A DNA stretch of 64,000 bases from UBA1181 sp045601045 (GCA_045601045.1 JAZRZA010000014.1:27018-91017); one strand, 5' to 3'; shown: positions 17,130 through 26,583, counted from the stretch's first letter. A program made the numbers and translations. The notes: generated by a model not told the origin, from the sequence alone.

Positions 17130-19583
17130 ATGAGAAACACATTATCACTACTATTATTAGGCATAGCCATGCTCCTCTCCTGCTTTGAGGTATGGGCAGA
17201 TGGATCCAGAGGATTGTGGGCCTGCAAATCGGGCAACAATGTCTATGTCAGTTGGCGAATGAGAAAGAGTGACGCTCCGAAGAGCACCACCTACAAGTTG
17301 TACGCGAACGGAAATCTCGTACAGACTACTACCACGAAGACCAACGTCGTGATCCCCGGCAACAACGCCAGCGCAACCTTCTCTTTGGAGGTACTCAACA
17401 AAGATGGCGAAGTAATCGATACCCAAGAGGGGGTAAAGTGTGACGAGACACCTTACCGCAACCTTTTGTTGAAACACCCAGGAACTTACAGACTTCCCAA
17501 TGGAACAACCGTGACCTACTCACCCTACGACTGTTCGGCTTACGACATGGATGGCGACGGCGAAGAGGAGATCATCATGTGCTGGGAAGGTGGTACAGGA
17601 GCGACCGCTGAAGCGACTGCCCCTCCGATTCTGGATTGTTTGAAACTGGACGGTACCCTTTTGTGGCGCATCAACTTAGGACCCAATGTCTTGGCTGGAT
17701 GCCGATTCACCTTCCTCTGCTACGATTTCGACGGCGACGGATATGGTGAGCTGATCGCCAAGACGGCGCAAGGTTCGAAAGACGCCACCGGCAACTTCCT
17801 TTCCAAAGGTGCCGCAGCCGGTGCCAACCACTATGCCTCATCCATCAACGGTTCAGGTGTGATTACCGACGGCGGCAAAGAGTGGATCACCTGCTTCAGC
17901 GGTAGAGACGGTAAGGAGTTGGCCACGATCGACTATTGGCCTTACTTCAACATCAGGAGCAATTGGGACGACCGTAGCGGAAAGAGCGACGGCAACACTT
18001 ACGGACACCGCGGTAACTGGATGAAGGGGTGCGTGGCATTCCTTCCAGTCAACGGCCAAGCCAAACCTTGCGCAGTGACCACCCGCGGTATCTACACCTA
18101 CTCTTACGCAGCAGCCTACAGTTGGGATGGCAAGACACTCTCTAACTTATGGAAACACACCTCCGACCGTCCTGGACAAGGCATCTACGGACAAGGAGCG
18201 CACAGCATCACCTGTGGAGACGTAGATAACGACGGCTTCGACGAAATCATCGTGGGCGCCGCTTGCCTCGACCACAACGGTTCGCTACTTTGGAGCACAG
18301 GTTTAGGACACGGAGACGCCACCCACTTGGGCGAATTCGACCCTTCCAACCCTGGTTTGGAGTATTTCATGATCACAGAGGAGAACTCCGCAAAATACGA
18401 CTGCGCTCTGCTCGACGCCAAAACGGGTAAGGTATTGATGTCCAAGGCACAAACAGGCGGTGACACAGGCCGTGGTTTGATTTTGGACTGCGACGACAAA
18501 TACGAGGGTGCCGAGTGTTTCGAATGGAGCAACGCCAACCTCTTCACCTGCAAAGGCTATGAGATCGCCCCATGGCATGTGGGCTCCACCAACAGCAGTT
18601 CCATCAACGGACGTATATTCTGGGATGGCGACCTATTAGAGGAGTACACCGACCGCGCGCACGTCGATAAATGGAACAGTTCCAGCAAGACTTGGGAGCG
18701 TGTTTACACCTTTGGCAACAACATCATTGTGGAGGGACAAAAATTACAATGGGGAGCCAACCAAAATAATGCGACCAAGTACAACCCTTGCTTGCAATCC
18801 GACCTCTTGGGTGACTGGCGCGAGGAGTCCATCTTCTGGACAAGCGTCAACGGACACTACTACTTGACCATCTACTCCACCACCATGGAGAGCCAATACA
18901 AATTGCCTTGGTTGCGAGACGATCACGTCTATGACATGGCGATCGCATGGCAAAACTGCGGCTACAACCAGCCGCCTCACATTGGTTTCAGCGCAGTCCA
19001 ATACTACAAGGATCTGGAGAAGATGCAAGAGCCTGCCTCCCTCACCAAACATGGCGCTGGACCAAGCGTTCAAGAGGTGAGTATAGGCGAAGCCATCGTG
19101 GACTTCTCCTACTCATTCGAGAATGGATACAGTGCCTCTGTAACAGGATTGCCTAACGGCATCACCTACAAAGTAGAAAACAACAACATCTACATCAGCG
19201 GAACGGCAGACGACGATCCTGGCGTATATGAATTCCACGTCCTTGTCAGAGGCGAAGGAGGAGATGCCACCAAATCAGGAAAGATTACCATCAACAAAGT
19301 GGATGATACAGGCTTGGCCGATAATACCGCGGATCGTGTAGTGGTCTATCCGAACCCGATGGAGGATTTCGCTACCGTATCAATGAAATCCACCGCTGGT
19401 CAAGAGATTAAATGGCAATTGGCCGATTTGACAGGCGAGGTAAGAATGAACGGAGCATTTTCAACCACAACCAATGGAAACGTCCAATTCACATTGAATC
19501 GTTCAACATTGGAGAGAGGCGCATACCTTCTCCTCGTTCACATAGGAAAAGATCGCTACCAAAAAGTGTTGATGGTTAAGTAA
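17130..19583 (+). CDS. Rhamnogalacturonan lyase (PL11-like) with T9SS type A sorting domain
   Basis: 817 residues. Signal peptide (~1-23), an N-terminal fibronectin-like strand domain (GLWACKSGNNVYVSWRMRK), then a large beta-propeller with calcium-binding motifs such as DMDGDGEEEII, DFDGDGYGELIAKT and DVDNDGFDEIIVGA. This is characteristic of polysaccharide lyase family 11, which cleaves the rhamnogalacturonan I backbone of pectin by beta-elimination. After an Ig-like domain (~650-725) comes a C-terminal domain beginning VVYPNPMEDFATVSM and ending in KVLMVK, the type A T9SS secretion/anchoring signal. No SusC/D or other pectinase gene is adjacent, so it is not in a visible PUL. Confidence 0.92.
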   Translation: MRNTLSLLLLGIAMLLSCFEVWADGSRGLWACKSGNNVYVSWRMRKSDAPKSTTYKLYANGNLVQTTTTKTNVVIPGNNASATFSLEVLNKDGEVIDTQEGVKCDETPYRNLLLKHPGTYRLPNGTTVTYSPYDCSAYDMDGDGEEEIIMCWEGGTGATAEATAPPILDCLKLDGTLLWRINLGPNVLAGCRFTFLCYDFDGDGYGELIAKTAQGSKDATGNFLSKGAAAGANHYASSINGSGVITDGGKEWITCFSGRDGKELATIDYWPYFNIRSNWDDRSGKSDGNTYGHRGNWMKGCVAFLPVNGQAKPCAVTTRGIYTYSYAAAYSWDGKTLSNLWKHTSDRPGQGIYGQGAHSITCGDVDNDGFDEIIVGAACLDHNGSLLWSTGLGHGDATHLGEFDPSNPGLEYFMITEENSAKYDCALLDAKTGKVLMSKAQTGGDTGRGLILDCDDKYEGAECFEWSNANLFTCKGYEIAPWHVGSTNSSSINGRIFWDGDLLEEYTDRAHVDKWNSSSKTWERVYTFGNNIIVEGQKLQWGANQNNATKYNPCLQSDLLGDWREESIFWTSVNGHYYLTIYSTTMESQYKLPWLRDDHVYDMAIAWQNCGYNQPPHIGFSAVQYYKDLEKMQEPASLTKHGAGPSVQEVSIGEAIVDFSYSFENGYSASVTGLPNGITYKVENNNIYISGTADDDPGVYEFHVLVRGEGGDATKSGKITINKVDDTGLADNTADRVVVYPNPMEDFATVSMKSTAGQEIKWQLADLTGEVRMNGAFSTTTNGNVQFTLNRSTLERGAYLLLVHIGKDRYQKVLMVK

Positions 19584-19645
19584 TTTCTCACGATTCCGGC
19601 CCGTTGCCTTAATAATTCTCAGGCAGTTCGGGAGCATTTAACATA

Positions 19646-19691
19646 CCCCATTGCCGTTAAGAAAACGAGATGTTTCTTAACGGCAATGGGG
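19646..19691. terminator. Bidirectional hairpin between convergent genes
   Basis: A perfect 19-bp inverted repeat (arms 19646-19664 and 19673-19691, starting CCCCATTGCCG) with an 8-base loop. It lies between the lyase (+) and the YgjP-like gene (-). T-rich sequence follows on the plus side (GTTTTAAC), so it probably terminates the lyase transcript, and possibly both. Confidence 0.75.
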
Positions 19692-19719
19692 TTTTAACAA
19701 TCACAAACGAGGCGACGGA

Positions 19720-20448
19720 TTATATGCCAGTTTGATAATTCTTCATCTCCTTTCTGATCTCTTTGTGCGATATGCCTGTGCACCTGTCTACCAAAGCCCA
19801 GAACCGGTCGCTATGGTTCATCTCCACAGTATGGCAAAGCTCGTGGATGAGCACATAGTCGATAAGGTGTTGTGGCAGACACATCAGGTAGAGGTTGAGA
19901 CTGATATTCTTTTTGATGTTACAACTACCCCATCGTGAGGTTGTTTCACGTATGGTACAGTTGTTGAAGTTGAATCCATGTTGGAGGGCAAGTTCCCTCA
20001 ATCGAGCGGGTAGTACACGCTTCGCCTCTTTGCGTAGCGTGCGGATAATGGTGGTTCGAATGAGATGCTGAACATTTTCCGCTGCCATGTCGGCACTTTG
20101 AGGGCAATGGATGGTTAAGATACCTTCCTTGTGGGAGACAATGAAATTCTGTCCCTCATGTCGTTTGATTTGAAGCGAGAAGGTGAGGCTTTTGAATTCG
20201 GTATTTTCATCATAAATCGCAGGGCGGGAACGATCCTTGATGGCTTTTGATTTGATGATCATCCGCTCCACCCAATCTTGTTTGCTTTGCAAAAAGGCGA
20301 GTCCCTTTTTTAACGTACTGATGTAGGGAAGAACAAGGAATACTTCTCCTTCCTTCACGCGAATGGAGATGTGTTTCGCCTTATTGCTATGGGAAACTGT
20401 CACCGTTCCGATGCCATTCACCTCTATTTTTTCTACCATATTTGCCAT
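19720..20448 (-). CDS. YgjP/SprT-like zinc metallopeptidase (DUF45, M48-related)
   Basis: 242 residues. The zinc motif HELCH is at residues 202-206 with third ligand H212 (EMNHSDRFW), the usual YgjP-like layout. The upstream segment TTSRWGSCNIKKNISLNLYL is the other conserved block of this family. No signal peptide, so cytoplasmic. Substrate unknown; in several bacteria relatives sit beside type I restriction genes, but not here. Convergent with the lyase. Confidence 0.9.
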   Translation of the reverse strand: MANMVEKIEVNGIGTVTVSHSNKAKHISIRVKEGEVFLVLPYISTLKKGLAFLQSKQDWVERMIIKSKAIKDRSRPAIYDENTEFKSLTFSLQIKRHEGQNFIVSHKEGILTIHCPQSADMAAENVQHLIRTTIIRTLRKEAKRVLPARLRELALQHGFNFNNCTIRETTSRWGSCNIKKNISLNLYLMCLPQHLIDYVLIHELCHTVEMNHSDRFWALVDRCTGISHKEIRKEMKNYQTGI

Positions 20449-20538
20449 TTACAAACCCTTTTGCGCTCTATTTTCTTGAACAAAGATAGTTGATAACCAA
20501 ATGAATGTGAAATATTTTGAAAAAAAGGCGGAAAAAAG

Positions 20539-20569
20539 TTTGTAACTTCGGTAAAAGTGCCTACCTTTG
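20539..20569 (+). promoter_or_regulatory. Promoter of tRNA-Phe
   Basis: -33 element TTTG at 20539-20542 and -7 box TACCTTTG at 20562-20569 with a 19-base spacer, an ideal match to the Bacteroidota housekeeping promoter. The mature tRNA starts 20 bases later. Confidence 0.75.
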
Positions 20570-20589
20570 CAGAGCAAAAGCAAAACGAT

Positions 20590-20662
20590 GGTGCCATAGC
20601 TCAGTTGGTAGAGCAAAGGACTGAAAATCCTTGTGTCCCCGGTTCGATTCCTGGTGGCACCA
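20590..20662 (+). tRNA. tRNA-Phe (anticodon GAA)
   Basis: A 73-base cloverleaf. Acceptor arms GGTGCCA (20590-20596) and TGGCACC (20655-20661), discriminator A at 20662, anticodon stem AAGGA/TCCTT with loop CTGAAAA giving anticodon GAA at 20623-20625, and T-loop GGTTCGATTCC. CCA is not encoded; the gene ends A followed by CAC. Single tRNA with its own promoter and terminator. Confidence 0.97.
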
Positions 20663-20665
20663 CAC

Positions 20666-20697
20666 AAAAAAGCTGACTTATTCAAGTCGGCTTTTTT
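20666..20697 (+). terminator. Intrinsic terminator of tRNA-Phe
   Basis: A 14-bp stem from AAAAAAGCTGACTT paired with AAGTCGGCTTTTTT (one G-T pair), a 4-base loop and a T run, directly after the tRNA. Confidence 0.85.
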
Positions 20698-20758
20698 TGT
20701 TTTATTGGGTATGATCTACCTTATCTTCTCCAAAACGAATTTTGAGGAATTACATTGA

Positions 20759-20786
20759 TGATGCTTTTGCCCTTTCAGGGCGGGGG
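20759..20786 (-). repeat. REP-like element, partial copy C
   Basis: On the minus strand it reads GCCCTGAAAGGGCAAAAGCAT, sharing its palindrome and flank with copy A (GCCCTGAAAGGGCAGAAGCAT). The remaining ~100 bases up to the next gene show nothing I can name. Confidence 0.5.
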
Positions 20787-20914
20787 TATTTCATATTTGA
20801 TTCATCCGACGGTGTTGTTTGACAGATGTTGTCAAGTCATTTGTAAGGTTCATCATTTATTACTAATTTTGATGTTGATGTGACTGAGTATATAAGAAAA
20901 ATGACAATATCGGG

Positions 20915-21469
20915 ATGAGACATTTATTTTCAGTATTGTTTTTAATTAGTTCATATTGTTCAATATGGGCCTGTGATTGTATTTGCTCAACAGATAGTCT
21001 CTATAAAGACGTGATCGAACGTTTGATTATTGATAATGTAGAAGGACAGGAGAAGGCACAAGCGGAGGCAAATGAAGATTCCATGTATCATCACATTGTT
21101 TATCTGATTCGGGATAACAAAGAGATATTAAAAATAGATTCTTTAAGAGGGTATAAGATCGTTCAACCCATCTCCATCGACTATATATCCAAAGAGCATG
21201 ACGGTTTTTTCAGTATTTATAGAATGAAAAGTATTGCTTTTGATAAAAATTGGGATGCGAGATTTTATGTTACAGTAGAAGAGTTTCAAGTCCGTAAAAA
21301 AGATTGGATAATAGTCGGAGGCACTGGACATACTTTTTGTTACAAATATTCCGAATCAACTAATTGTTTCTCTTTTCTGCTTTTAACACAAGGTCTTATC
21401 GACCCAAGGAGGTTCAATAACCTAAAGAACGACTGGAGTTATATTATCGACAGGGGAATTTATCAATAA
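20915..21469 (+). CDS. Hypothetical secreted protein
   Basis: 184 residues with signal peptide MRHLFSVLFLISSYCSIWAC and two closely spaced cysteine pairs just after it (CDCIC), which could be a lipid anchor or a disulfide. No known domain. Contains an acidic helix (~residues 38-60) and a strand-rich middle. The gene is AT-rich compared with the core genes and is isolated between the tRNA and a REP cluster, positions typical of accessory DNA. Function unknown. Confidence 0.6.
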   Translation: MRHLFSVLFLISSYCSIWACDCICSTDSLYKDVIERLIIDNVEGQEKAQAEANEDSMYHHIVYLIRDNKEILKIDSLRGYKIVQPISIDYISKEHDGFFSIYRMKSIAFDKNWDARFYVTVEEFQVRKKDWIIVGGTGHTFCYKYSESTNCFSFLLLTQGLIDPRRFNNLKNDWSYIIDRGIYQ

Positions 21470-21509
21470 TCTAATTCTCATAATTGGGAGGAGTTTGTCC
21501 TTCCCCATT

Positions 21510-21584
21510 CCATGCCGTTTCGCCCTGAAAGGGCATCGCAAAGCGCCCATAGCCCAGTAGCAAAGCGTAGCGACGCCCTGGGAT
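21510..21584 (+). repeat. REP-like element, tandem copy B1
   Basis: 75 bases starting CCATGCCGTTTCGCCCTGAA, with palindrome GCCCTGAAAGGGC and the ending CGACGCCCTGGGAT. Nearly identical to the next copy. The intergenic stretch 21470-21775 holds only this pair and the M13 protease leader. Confidence 0.75.
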
Positions 21585-21596
21585 ATTTGGAAATAT

Positions 21597-21670
21597 CCAT
21601 GCCGTTTCGCCCTGAAAGGGCATCGCAAAGCCCCATAGCCCAGTGGCAAAGCGTAGCGACGCCCTGGGAT
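21597..21670 (+). repeat. REP-like element, tandem copy B2
   Basis: 74 bases, differing from B1 by one missing base and about two substitutions; 12 bases separate the copies. Confidence 0.75.
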
Positions 21671-21775
21671 AATTAAATTAGGAAAGAAAAAGCGCGAAAC
21701 ATACCAGTTTATCCGCGAAAAAGTATGAAATTTGGGAGATTTATTGAAATATCAGTGTAAAAGATATCTATTATA

Positions 21776-23812
21776 ATGGTAAAAAGAATGCTTCTCATGG
21801 GATGCGTCTCATCCCTTTTGCTCTCATCCTGCGGGGATAAGGGCGGTCGTGCCGACGGCATGGCACATTTCAATGAATTTGACACAACAATAACACCAGG
21901 TGCGGATTTCTTCCAGTACGCCAACTGCGGATGGTTGCAGAGCCACCCAATTCCAGGCGAGAAATCCAGGTACAACACCTTCGATGTCTTGAACGATGAA
22001 AACTTGGAACGCTTGAAGGGAATTGTCGAAGCCTCCATGCAGCGCAACTCCAAGGCGGGAAGCAACGAGCAAAAGATTGGTGACTACTATGCGTTGGCAA
22101 TGGATACGCTTCGCCGCGACCAAGAGGGCATCACTCCAATCCAACCCATTCTCGATCGTGTGAAATCCATGCGTTTCGATCCGAAGGACTCCTCCTTCGC
22201 GACCGATTTGGCATACATCCACACGCACTTGGGCAATCCGTTCTTCGCCTTCGGTTCCACACCAGATTCAAAGAACAGTACCATGAACATCGCCATCCTC
22301 TGGCAAGACGGCATCGGATTACCCAACCGTGACTACTACTTCGACGATTCCGCGAAGGGTAAAGAGATTATCCAAGGCTACAAAAAAATGGTAGCGGAAT
22401 TCCTTCGACTTTTAGGTGAAGAGAATTGCGAACAACGAGCCGAGGAGATCTACGTCTTCGAAAAGAGAATCGCGGAGATCATGAATACCAAAGTAGAAAA
22501 CCGGGATCCGCAAGCCACCTACAACAAGGTCTCCCGCGAAGAGTTGAAAAACAAATATCCCGACTTTAATTGGGATGCCTATTTTGCGGAGATTACAGTC
22601 GTTCCCGCAGAAATAAATGTAGGACAGCCCCGCTTCTTTGACAACATCTTCCAACTAATTGCCAACACACCAAACAACACCTTGCGTGACTATACTTTGG
22701 TTAATAGCGTAAGCCACTTGTCCTTCTATCTTTCCCAGCCATTCATGATGAACCGTTTCAACTTCTTCTCCAAGCAGTTAAGCGGTGTGGAGGAACTCCG
22801 TCCTCTTTGGAAGAGATCATTGGATATGGTGCAATCAGGATTGGGCCAACCATTGGGTCAGTTATTTGTTGAGAAATACTTCACATCATCTGCGAAGGAG
22901 AGAATGGAAGACCTTATAGGACACCTTCGCATTGCTTTTAGTCAAAGAATCGACCAATTAACTTGGATGTCGGATAGCACCAAGATCGCTGCAAAGGATA
23001 AACTGGCAGCCATTACGGTCAAAGTGGGTTATCCAGACAAGTGGGAGGACTACTCCGAAGTGCAAATCGACCCATCGATCAGCCTGGTGGAAAACTACAT
23101 CAACCTCACCCACTTCAACGCGATGAAGGAGATGCAAGAGATTGGAAACCCAGTGGATCAAGAGAAATGGTACATGACCCCACAAACGGTAAACGCTTAC
23201 TACAACCCATCCTCAAACGAGATCGTCTTCCCTGCGGGCATTCTTCAACCGCCATTTTTCTATGCGGAGGGAGACGACGCGGTGAACTATGGCGCCATCG
23301 GCGTAGTGATCGGCCATGAGATGACTCACGGTTTTGATGACCAAGGTCGTCAATTCGACAAAACGGGTAACTTGACCGACTGGTGGACCGAGAGCGATGC
23401 GGCCGCATTCAAACAAGCAGCTGAAAAAATGAAGAATCATTTTTCAAATGTGGTGGTGATTGATGGCATCAAGTGTAATGGTGCCTTGACATTGGGAGAA
23501 AACATCGCAGACCTAGGTGGTTTGAACATCGCCCACCAAGCGTTCCTTAACACACTGAAGGACAATCAGATAGACCCAATGGTGGATGGACAAAGTTTTG
23601 ACCAGCGTTTCTTGCTCGCATACGCGAGAATATGGGCTGGAAATTATCGGGACGAGTATCTTCGCCAACAAGTCATCACCGATCCTCACGCCAACGGAAA
23701 GTATCGTGTAAACGTGCAATTGCCTATGCTGGACTTCTTCTACGAGGCTTTCGGCGTGACCAAAAACGACACGATGTTTGTCCTTCCGGAGGAGCGAATC
23801 GTAATCTGGTAA
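21776..23812 (+). CDS. M13 family zinc endopeptidase (PepO/neprilysin-like) lipoprotein
   Basis: 678 residues. Lipoprotein signal MVKRMLLMGCVSSLLLSSC with Cys19, then the neprilysin fold. The zinc motif is HEMTH with His514 and His518, the third ligand region is GENIADLGG, and the substrate-binding NAYYNPSSNEIVFPAGI stretch precedes the zinc site. The family cleaves short peptides on the amino side of hydrophobic residues. As a lipoprotein it should sit in the periplasm or on the surface. Monocistronic, between a REP pair and purH. Confidence 0.95.
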   Translation: MVKRMLLMGCVSSLLLSSCGDKGGRADGMAHFNEFDTTITPGADFFQYANCGWLQSHPIPGEKSRYNTFDVLNDENLERLKGIVEASMQRNSKAGSNEQKIGDYYALAMDTLRRDQEGITPIQPILDRVKSMRFDPKDSSFATDLAYIHTHLGNPFFAFGSTPDSKNSTMNIAILWQDGIGLPNRDYYFDDSAKGKEIIQGYKKMVAEFLRLLGEENCEQRAEEIYVFEKRIAEIMNTKVENRDPQATYNKVSREELKNKYPDFNWDAYFAEITVVPAEINVGQPRFFDNIFQLIANTPNNTLRDYTLVNSVSHLSFYLSQPFMMNRFNFFSKQLSGVEELRPLWKRSLDMVQSGLGQPLGQLFVEKYFTSSAKERMEDLIGHLRIAFSQRIDQLTWMSDSTKIAAKDKLAAITVKVGYPDKWEDYSEVQIDPSISLVENYINLTHFNAMKEMQEIGNPVDQEKWYMTPQTVNAYYNPSSNEIVFPAGILQPPFFYAEGDDAVNYGAIGVVIGHEMTHGFDDQGRQFDKTGNLTDWWTESDAAAFKQAAEKMKNHFSNVVVIDGIKCNGALTLGENIADLGGLNIAHQAFLNTLKDNQIDPMVDGQSFDQRFLLAYARIWAGNYRDEYLRQQVITDPHANGKYRVNVQLPMLDFFYEAFGVTKNDTMFVLPEERIVIW

Positions 23813-23911
23813 TTATCATTTTGTCATTCAAGGCACAACAGATGGCAAAATAATTGGCTAATAGTGAATAATTTTGCTATCAAAATGCTTTAAAATGACG
23901 AGTATATTTTC

Positions 23912-23919
23912 TAATTTTG
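23912..23919 (+). promoter_or_regulatory. -7 box for purH
   Basis: TAATTTTG (TAnnTTTG), 27 bases before the purH start; a weak TTTA at 23889-23892 could serve as -33 (19-base spacer). Confidence 0.5.
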
Positions 23920-23946
23920 CAAAAGGAATATTAATATTTTTCATAA

Positions 23947-25470
23947 ATGGCTGATAGTAAGAAAATTAAGACGGCGTTGGTCTCTGTTTTCCATAAGGAC
24001 AAATTGGACGAGATCATCCGTGCTTTGCACGCAGACGGTGTAGAATTCATTTCAACAGGTGGAACACAATCATTCATTGAGTCTCTTGGCATCCCTTGCC
24101 AAGCGGTAGAGTCACTTACCACTTACCCTTCCATCTTGGGAGGTCGTGTAAAGACTTTGCATCCAAAAATTTTCGGAGGTATTTTGGGTCGCCGCGAGTT
24201 GGCGGAGGATATCGCTCAAATGGAGCAATACCAAATCCCTGAAATTGACTTGGTGATCGTAGACCTCTACCCATTCGAGGACACTGTGGCATCCGGTGCG
24301 GAAGAGCAAGCCATTATTGAGAAGATTGATATCGGTGGTATCTCCTTGATCCGTGCGGCAGCGAAAAACTACAAGGACGTAGTCATCGTCGCTTCACAAG
24401 CGCAATACGAACCACTTTTGAACCACTTGAAGGAGCACGGCGCCACTACCACTTTGGAGACTCGCCGCTGGTTCGCAAAAGAGGCTTTCGGCGTATCTTC
24501 ACACTACGATTCAGCTATTTTCAACTATTTCGACGGAGAGGCAAATTCAGCGTTCCGCTATACCGCGAACAACTCGAAGATGCTTCGCTACGGAGAGAAC
24601 CCTCACCAAAAGGGTGTTTTCTACGGAAACTTCGACCAACTTTTCGAGCAATTGCAAGGAAAGGAAATTTCATACAACAACTTGCTTGACATCGACGCGG
24701 CAGTAAACTTGATGGCTGATTTCGATGATGTCACATTCGCCATCTTGAAGCACAACAACGCTTGTGGCGTCGCTTCCCGTTCTACCGTCTTGGAGGCTTG
24801 GAAGGATGCGCTCGCAGGTGATCCTGTTTCCGCTTTCGGTGGTGTACTTATCACCAACGCCATCGTCGACAAGGCAACCGCAGAGGAGATCAACAAGATC
24901 TTCTTCGAGGTGATCATCGCCCCAGACTACGACACTGACGCTTTGGAGATTCTCGCACAAAAGAAGAACCGCATCATCTTGGTCCAAAAGAACACCAAGT
25001 TGCCTGCAAAGCAAGTTCGCTCCGTGTTGAACGGTGTGTTGGTACAGGACAAGGATGCCAAGGTGGAGACTCCAGAAGATATGAAGGTTGTGACTACAAA
25101 GGCTCCTTCTAATAGCGAAATCGACGATATGATCTTCGCTAACAAGATTGTGAAGCACTCAAAGTCCAACTCCATCGTTTTGGCTAAAAACAAACAATTG
25201 TGCGCAAGTGGCGTAGGCCAAACTTCTCGCGTGGACGCTTTGAAGCAAGCCGTTGAGAAGGCGGGTACTTTCAACTTTGATTTGAATGGAGCGGTAATGG
25301 CTTCTGATGCTTTCTTCCCATTCCCTGACTGCGTGGAGATCGCTAAGAACGCTGGCGTGACTGCTGTGGTACAACCTGGTGGTTCCATCAAGGACCAAGA
25401 GTCAGTTGATTACTGCAACAACAATGGTGTTGCCATGATAATGACCGGTTTCAGACACTTCAAGCACTAA
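23947..25470 (+). CDS. purH: Bifunctional AICAR transformylase / IMP cyclohydrolase
   Basis: 507 residues, standard length. It catalyses the last two steps of IMP synthesis. The N-terminal MGS-like cyclohydrolase domain begins KTALVSVFHKDKLDE and includes STGGT and GGRVKTLHPKIFGGIL. The transformylase domain includes RYGENPHQ, DPVSAFGG and the C-terminal DAFFPFPDCVE and QPGGSIKD. Followed by mreB after 36 bases, so possibly cotranscribed with the rod-shape genes. Confidence 0.97.
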   Translation: MADSKKIKTALVSVFHKDKLDEIIRALHADGVEFISTGGTQSFIESLGIPCQAVESLTTYPSILGGRVKTLHPKIFGGILGRRELAEDIAQMEQYQIPEIDLVIVDLYPFEDTVASGAEEQAIIEKIDIGGISLIRAAAKNYKDVVIVASQAQYEPLLNHLKEHGATTTLETRRWFAKEAFGVSSHYDSAIFNYFDGEANSAFRYTANNSKMLRYGENPHQKGVFYGNFDQLFEQLQGKEISYNNLLDIDAAVNLMADFDDVTFAILKHNNACGVASRSTVLEAWKDALAGDPVSAFGGVLITNAIVDKATAEEINKIFFEVIIAPDYDTDALEILAQKKNRIILVQKNTKLPAKQVRSVLNGVLVQDKDAKVETPEDMKVVTTKAPSNSEIDDMIFANKIVKHSKSNSIVLAKNKQLCASGVGQTSRVDALKQAVEKAGTFNFDLNGAVMASDAFFPFPDCVEIAKNAGVTAVVQPGGSIKDQESVDYCNNNGVAMIMTGFRHFKH

Positions 25471-25506
25471 TCTGAAATTAGTAAACCTAAAAAGATATAG
25501 AGAAAC

Positions 25507-26526
25507 ATGGGATTGTTTTCTTTCACACAAGAGATTGCGATCGACCTTGGAACGGCTAACACGATCATTATCCACAATGGAAAGATCGTAGTGGATGAGC
25601 CATCCATCGTAGCATTGGATCGCAAGACCGACAAATTGATGGCGATTGGAGAGAAGGCACGCCAAATGCATGGAAAGACTCACGAGAACATCTATACAGT
25701 TCGTCCATTGCGTGATGGTGTGATCGCTAACTTTAACGCTGCGGAGCAAATGATCCGCGGTATGATTAAGATGGCCTTTCCTAGCAACCGCTTTTTCAAC
25801 CCATCTTTGAAGATGGTAGTTTGTATTCCTTCTGGAAGTACAGAGGTGGAGATGCGTGCGGTGCGTGACTCTTCCGAGCATGCGCAAGGACGTGAGGTAT
25901 ATATGATCTATGAGCCTATGGCTGCCGCTATCGGTATCGGTATCGATGTTGAAGCCCCAGAGGGTAACATGATCGTCGATATCGGTGGAGGTACCACGGA
26001 GATCGCTGTGATCTCTTTGGGCGGTATTGTCACCAACAAATCTATCCGTATCGCCGGTGATGACCTTACCGAGGATGTGATCGACTATATGCGTCGTCAA
26101 CATAACATCAAAATCGGTGAGCCTACCGCAGAGCAAATCAAGATCAATGTGGGTTCCGCGTTGACCAGTTTGGACGAGCCACCTGAGGACTTCTTGGTAA
26201 AAGGTCCAAACCAAATGACCGCATTGCCAATGGAGGTGCCAGTCTCTTACCAAGAGATCGCGCACTGTATGGAGAAATCCATCTCCAAAATCGAAGCTGC
26301 TGTCTTGAACGCTTTGGAGCAAACTCCGCCAGAATTATACGCCGATATCGTGAACAATGGTATCTGGTTGACTGGTGGTGGCGCTTTGTTGCGTGGTTTG
26401 AACAAACGTTTGACCGCCAAGATCGGTATTCCATTCCATGTAGCGGAGGATCCACTGCATGCAGTGGCCCGCGGTACAGGACAAGCCTTGAAGAATGCGG
26501 GTAAACTCCCATTCTTGATGAGATAA
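25507..26526 (+). CDS. mreB: Rod shape-determining actin homologue MreB
   Basis: 339 residues. Actin-fold ATPase forming membrane filaments that guide cell wall synthesis. Seen: phosphate-1 motif IDLGTANT, VCIPSG, phosphate-2 DIGGGTTEIAVISLGG, and the adenosine motif WLTGGGALLRGL. First gene of the mreB-mreC-mreD-mrdA-rodA cluster. A hairpin between mreB and mreC could set the ratio of MreB to the rest. Confidence 0.97.
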   Translation: MGLFSFTQEIAIDLGTANTIIIHNGKIVVDEPSIVALDRKTDKLMAIGEKARQMHGKTHENIYTVRPLRDGVIANFNAAEQMIRGMIKMAFPSNRFFNPSLKMVVCIPSGSTEVEMRAVRDSSEHAQGREVYMIYEPMAAAIGIGIDVEAPEGNMIVDIGGGTTEIAVISLGGIVTNKSIRIAGDDLTEDVIDYMRRQHNIKIGEPTAEQIKINVGSALTSLDEPPEDFLVKGPNQMTALPMEVPVSYQEIAHCMEKSISKIEAAVLNALEQTPPELYADIVNNGIWLTGGGALLRGLNKRLTAKIGIPFHVAEDPLHAVARGTGQALKNAGKLPFLMR

Positions 26527-26560
26527 TTAGGGTCAGTTACCCTTTCGTGATATGACAAGC

Positions 26561-26583
26561 CACTAGGCGTTTTTCGCCTAGTG
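26561..26583 (+). terminator. Hairpin between mreB and mreC, possible partial terminator
   Basis: Perfect 9-bp stem CACTAGGCG / CGCCTAGTG with a T5 loop. The following sequence (CGCTTTGTGTTTTT) is only loosely T-rich, so read-through into mreC is likely. An attenuator role is inference. Confidence 0.5.

Noticed and set aside
20449..20685. 78-residue minus-strand ORF covering the tRNA-Phe gene
   Set aside because: Its central part is simply the antisense translation of the tRNA (the familiar GATRNRTGDTRIFSPLL artefact), so it is not a gene.
21422..21649. 75-residue minus-strand ORF over the REP-like pair
   Set aside because: Translation of the repeat itself (GALRCPFRAKRHG twice), a common false gene in REP-bearing genomes.
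25402..26322. 306-residue minus-strand ORF opposite mreB
   Set aside because: Antisense shadow of mreB and the end of purH; His/Asp/Leu-rich composition with no domain.
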